Below are positions 49,243-51,624 of a stretch of DNA of 51,624 bases, one piece after another. A model generated the notes under the pieces. It was not told the origin of the DNA, searched no databases, and worked only from the letters and a program-made list of their open reading frames with translations. How positions within the stretch are numbered: position 1 is the first letter of the stretch; each line of letters opens with the position of its first letter. Source of the stretch: a virus; the IMG/VR virus record IMGVR_UViG_3300017963_000074, positions 1 through 51,624 of that record; one strand, given 5' to 3'. The translations under genes were made by a program, and so were the position numbers.

Positions 49243-49670
49243 TATACCTCCAATCTGAGGACTCTAGTAGAAGAATCCCCTCCGAGCTGCTCAACCAGTT
49301 TCACAACCCTACTTACATTACTGTAAGCTATAATCGCCTTACATCCCTTCCCTTCTGCAAACTCCCTCAACCTCACAAATGCCTGCTTCCACTGACCCAT
49401 GTTTACCTTTCCGTTGCTAAAGATAGTATATATCAACAAGTTCCTCTCCCCATCAATAGTATCCGCTGCAAAGGTCGTAGTACCAAACATTATCAACCCC
49501 TCATCCTCATCATTATAAGCCCAGCATGTCAACACACCTGACATCACTGCACTCAACAACCTAGCATCTCTCTGACTATCCTCTGTCGCAGGAAGAGAAG
49601 CGTTTATCATTGGGAGGAACTCATCCCAATACTTGGATACAAAATCCGGTTCAAGCCTTAATAGTGGCAT
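49242..49670 (-). CDS. GNAT-like acyltransferase-fold protein (142 aa)
   Basis: The order of strands and helices (LTCWAYNDEDEGLIMFGTT, NLLIYTIFSNG, KQAFVRLREFAEGKGCKAIIAYS) matches the GNAT fold seen in small proteins of podoviral structural clusters. The acetyl-CoA loop (Q/R-x-x-G-x-G/A) is not evident, so it may be inactive or structural. The ATG 49670 overlaps the nozzle-like gene by 20 bp. Confidence 0.6.
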   Translation of the reverse strand: MPLLRLEPDFVSKYWDEFLPMINASLPATEDSQRDARLLSAVMSGVLTCWAYNDEDEGLIMFGTTTFAADTIDGERNLLIYTIFSNGKVNMGQWKQAFVRLREFAEGKGCKAIIAYSNVSRVVKLVEQLGGDSSTRVLRLEV

Positions 49671-51240
49671 ACTGTGACCTCACATTTCTTTTGTCTGCCA
49701 TTGTCCAGTTGATCCTGATAGCCTTAGGAGGATCCTGTGCAGTGTAGGTAGTGCAAACTATCTTGATCTTGAATTCAATTCCAGCAACCGGTAGAACAAC
49801 AAAGCCGTGTTTGTTGAAGTTCCTAGTACTGGAATCTGCATAGTTAGACAAAGCATCCGCTTTGTATGACACAGTTGCATTTATATCAGACAGCCCCTTT
49901 GTATCTATCTCAATAGACTCTATCCTCTTTATCGCCTTTGTCCCGAAGTCCAGAATATCCGTTGTCAGCTCCATATCATTATCCGTACTTCCCGCTGTGT
50001 TGCAGTATCCTATAACCCCTCCATCTGCAAAGTCTGTGGAAGTAACCTTCTGATCTACCTGAGACATTCCCCATCTATTGAATAGAAAGGTCTCAGAATC
50101 TGTCCCTATGAAAAACTTCCAACCCTCAGGGTCAGGAGCGTAATTTACAAGGATAGTATTCCCCAGCAGATCATACAGATACTCTGCATATCCCAACCTC
50201 TCCACCTTCATATCCTTCGTTATCATCCACAATGTACCTGATGTATCCACAAACAGACACATATCCCCATTACCTGCTACTGCCCCGCTGTTTGCTATTC
50301 CCACATTCCTCAGCTCTGCAAAGTCCTTCCTCCCGAAAGTAGGAGTAGGTCCAGAGGAAGGTATAAGGGCATTTACTCCATTGTCCCCTATGACGATGAC
50401 ACCAGTTTCCAATGGAATGAGATGCCTTACGTTTCCCTGCCAGGGCATCGCCATGAAGCCGCATTCGTTCCTCCTAATATAATCGAAGATAATAGGATCC
50501 CTTATCGTATGTGCCTCCCCTCCATCCATAATCCCTTCCATCATCAAGTATGGATAGAACATCCACAGTGCATCACCACCTCCAATTGTACTCCACCACA
50601 CAAAGTTCTCATCGAAGGGCATGTCTAGATCTAGCCCTATATTCGCCTCTCTCCTTCCCCAGTCCTTCCAGAAGTGCTTCCACTGATTATTCCAGAAAGC
50701 ATTCTCATCAAACCCTCCGAACAGCACTCTCCCTCTGAACTCACATCCAGTTTCAATATGAACATCCTCCTGGAGGAACACTCCTGATGCTCTGCCGAGC
50801 ATGCTCTCCCAGTTCGTCCTGAACACAACACTCTCCCCGTTCAACAGAAACCATGTATCCCACATATCTATAAATTGCCAGGGCTTTGGGGAACTGTTGG
50901 CTAGAGTTACCTCTGTAGACTTATCCTCATAGTCAATGAGGTCTATCTCTGTCAAGGTCCAGAAGGCTTCGGTCACTCTGAATATCGTATCAGCATCTGC
51001 AAGGAGTGTATACTTCCTCCCCCTGAAAAGCCTGGGAGTTGGCCAAGAAAGGGATACACCTGCAGCAGTCAAGGTAGCAGATGAGAATGGGAGGGTGACA
51101 GGATTGTATGTGTTGAGACAGTGCTCTCCCGCCTCCGCATTGAGGAGATGGGTCAGTGCCTGTGTATTAAAGGCAGCCCTATCATCCCTCCTCAGTCCCC
51201 TATTCAACTCCTCTCTGAGCTCATATTGAAAGGTTCTCAT
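49651..51240 (-). CDS. Tail nozzle-like beta-propeller protein (529 aa)
   Basis: A beta-rich protein with Trp/Gly/Asp motifs and repeats of the type GVIVIGDNGVNAL and LVNYAPDPEGWKFFIGTDS. This suits a six- or seven-blade propeller, as in nozzle proteins of podoviruses (T7 gp12, P22 gp10). It sits directly after the adaptor-like block on the circle. ATG 51240 is preceded by AGAGGAAGTG. It would form the hexameric tip of the short tail. Confidence 0.6.
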   Translation of the reverse strand: MRTFQYELREELNRGLRRDDRAAFNTQALTHLLNAEAGEHCLNTYNPVTLPFSSATLTAAGVSLSWPTPRLFRGRKYTLLADADTIFRVTEAFWTLTEIDLIDYEDKSTEVTLANSSPKPWQFIDMWDTWFLLNGESVVFRTNWESMLGRASGVFLQEDVHIETGCEFRGRVLFGGFDENAFWNNQWKHFWKDWGRREANIGLDLDMPFDENFVWWSTIGGGDALWMFYPYLMMEGIMDGGEAHTIRDPIIFDYIRRNECGFMAMPWQGNVRHLIPLETGVIVIGDNGVNALIPSSGPTPTFGRKDFAELRNVGIANSGAVAGNGDMCLFVDTSGTLWMITKDMKVERLGYAEYLYDLLGNTILVNYAPDPEGWKFFIGTDSETFLFNRWGMSQVDQKVTSTDFADGGVIGYCNTAGSTDNDMELTTDILDFGTKAIKRIESIEIDTKGLSDINATVSYKADALSNYADSSTRNFNKHGFVVLPVAGIEFKIKIVCTTYTAQDPPKAIRINWTMADKRNVRSQYATIKA

Positions 51241-51270
51241 CACTTCCTCTTAGTTGGTTTCCATCCGTGT

Positions 51271-51537
51271 CTAGCTGCGTTTCTTGCGTTTGCTGACTTC
51301 TGTGCCGCTGCTCTTGACTTCGAGGAGCCTACCACCTTTCCCGTCTTTTTTTCCACTATCTTCCACGGCCTGGCTCCCGATCCCTTTCTCACTGTCACTG
51401 GCATTTATGACCTCCTCCCTGATCTTCTTAGCTTCATCAAGGGCTGCCTGTGCTTTTGCCAGGAGCTCAGAAGCTTTCTCCTGTCTCTCCTTCTTCCGCT
51501 TCTCAAACTCCTTCACCATCTGTTTCCTGATCCTCAT
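51271..51537 (-). CDS. Small coiled-coil structural protein (88 aa)
   Basis: A highly charged protein: residues 1-48 form a long amphipathic helix rich in Lys and Glu, and the rest is polar and Gly/Lys-rich. It spans the closure of the circle: its ATG at 51537 equals position 36, immediately after the stop of the 244-aa gene. Short coiled-coil proteins between adaptor and nozzle genes may be connectors, but no family is recognised. Confidence 0.55.
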   Translation of the reverse strand: MRIRKQMVKEFEKRKKERQEKASELLAKAQAALDEAKKIREEVINASDSEKGIGSQAVEDSGKKDGKGGRLLEVKSSGTEVSKRKKRS

Positions 51538-51624
51538 ATCAGCCCTCCATCCTGGAGCCGCCTGTTACCGACTGCTGGATAATATCGTCAGTGACTCCCT
51601 TCATCATGTCGTTGATTACTTCTA
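51502..51624. repeat. Terminal overlap, right copy
   Basis: Exact duplicate of bases 1-123. Position 51502 corresponds to position 1, so the gene starting at 51537 (minus strand) lies directly after the stop of the 244-aa gene at 38-772 on the circle. Confidence 0.93.

Overview
This window is a complete genome of an uncultured tailed bacteriophage (Caudoviricetes), not a piece of a bacterial chromosome. Bases 1-123 are repeated exactly at 51502-51624, so the contig closes into a circle of 51,501 bp. Short-tail (podovirus-like) morphology is inferred: there is a portal, an adaptor-like protein, a nozzle-like protein and large internal/ejection-type proteins, but no recognisable tape measure, sheath, tail tube or baseplate assembly genes. 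No integrase, attachment site, C1-type repressor, phage RNA polymerase or tRNA gene was seen, so a lytic phage that uses the host RNA polymerase is most likely. The host is unknown. Strong Shine-Dalgarno sequences and sigma70-type promoters say bacterium, and heavy use of AGA/AGG for Arg and ATA for Ile is reminiscent of thermophile-type codon use (impression only).

Layout. Two long transcription units diverge from a control region at about 22.9-24.45 kb and meet tail to tail at 41984-41987. The leftward (minus strand) late unit starts at a promoter at 22975-23003. It runs through terminase small subunit, secreted and fibre-like proteins, a small membrane-protein/lysis cassette (19.4-16.9 kb) that includes a methyltransferase, two very large fibre/beta-helix proteins, terminase large subunit, portal, scaffold, a beta-helix protein, major capsid protein and adaptor-like protein. 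It then continues across the coordinate origin into nozzle, GNAT-like, internal virion, M15 peptidase and 1554-aa ejection-type genes.

The rightward unit first carries several small-gene operons, each with a near-identical promoter (TTGCAw or TTGACA, exactly 17 bp, TATATT). It continues into a DNA metabolism block: Cas4/AddB-like nuclease, RecD-like helicase, Sak4-like ATPase, a DUF669-like putative SSB, deoxyribosyltransferase-like and TSCPD proteins, a ParB-N6-methyltransferase fusion, a UDG-DNA polymerase A fusion, and a DUF3987-like helicase/primase candidate. A GT-C type membrane glycosyltransferase and a secreted FnIII-like protein close the unit.

The most unusual features are these. 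(1) A 248-bp intergenic inverted repeat (24045-24292) with 61-nt arms surrounds a phased A-tract and is a candidate replication origin or master control site. (2) A palindromic 17-mer near TTTTCAAAATTTGAAAA occurs in six copies, all in short intergenic gaps in both transcription units. (3) Six proteins, including three fibre-like giants, carry convincing Sec-type signal peptides, which is odd for virion proteins. (4) The polymerase has His at the O-helix position normally Phe/Tyr and HDS in motif C. (5) A single-gene cassette with its own promoter and terminator is flanked by inverted repeats in the control region.
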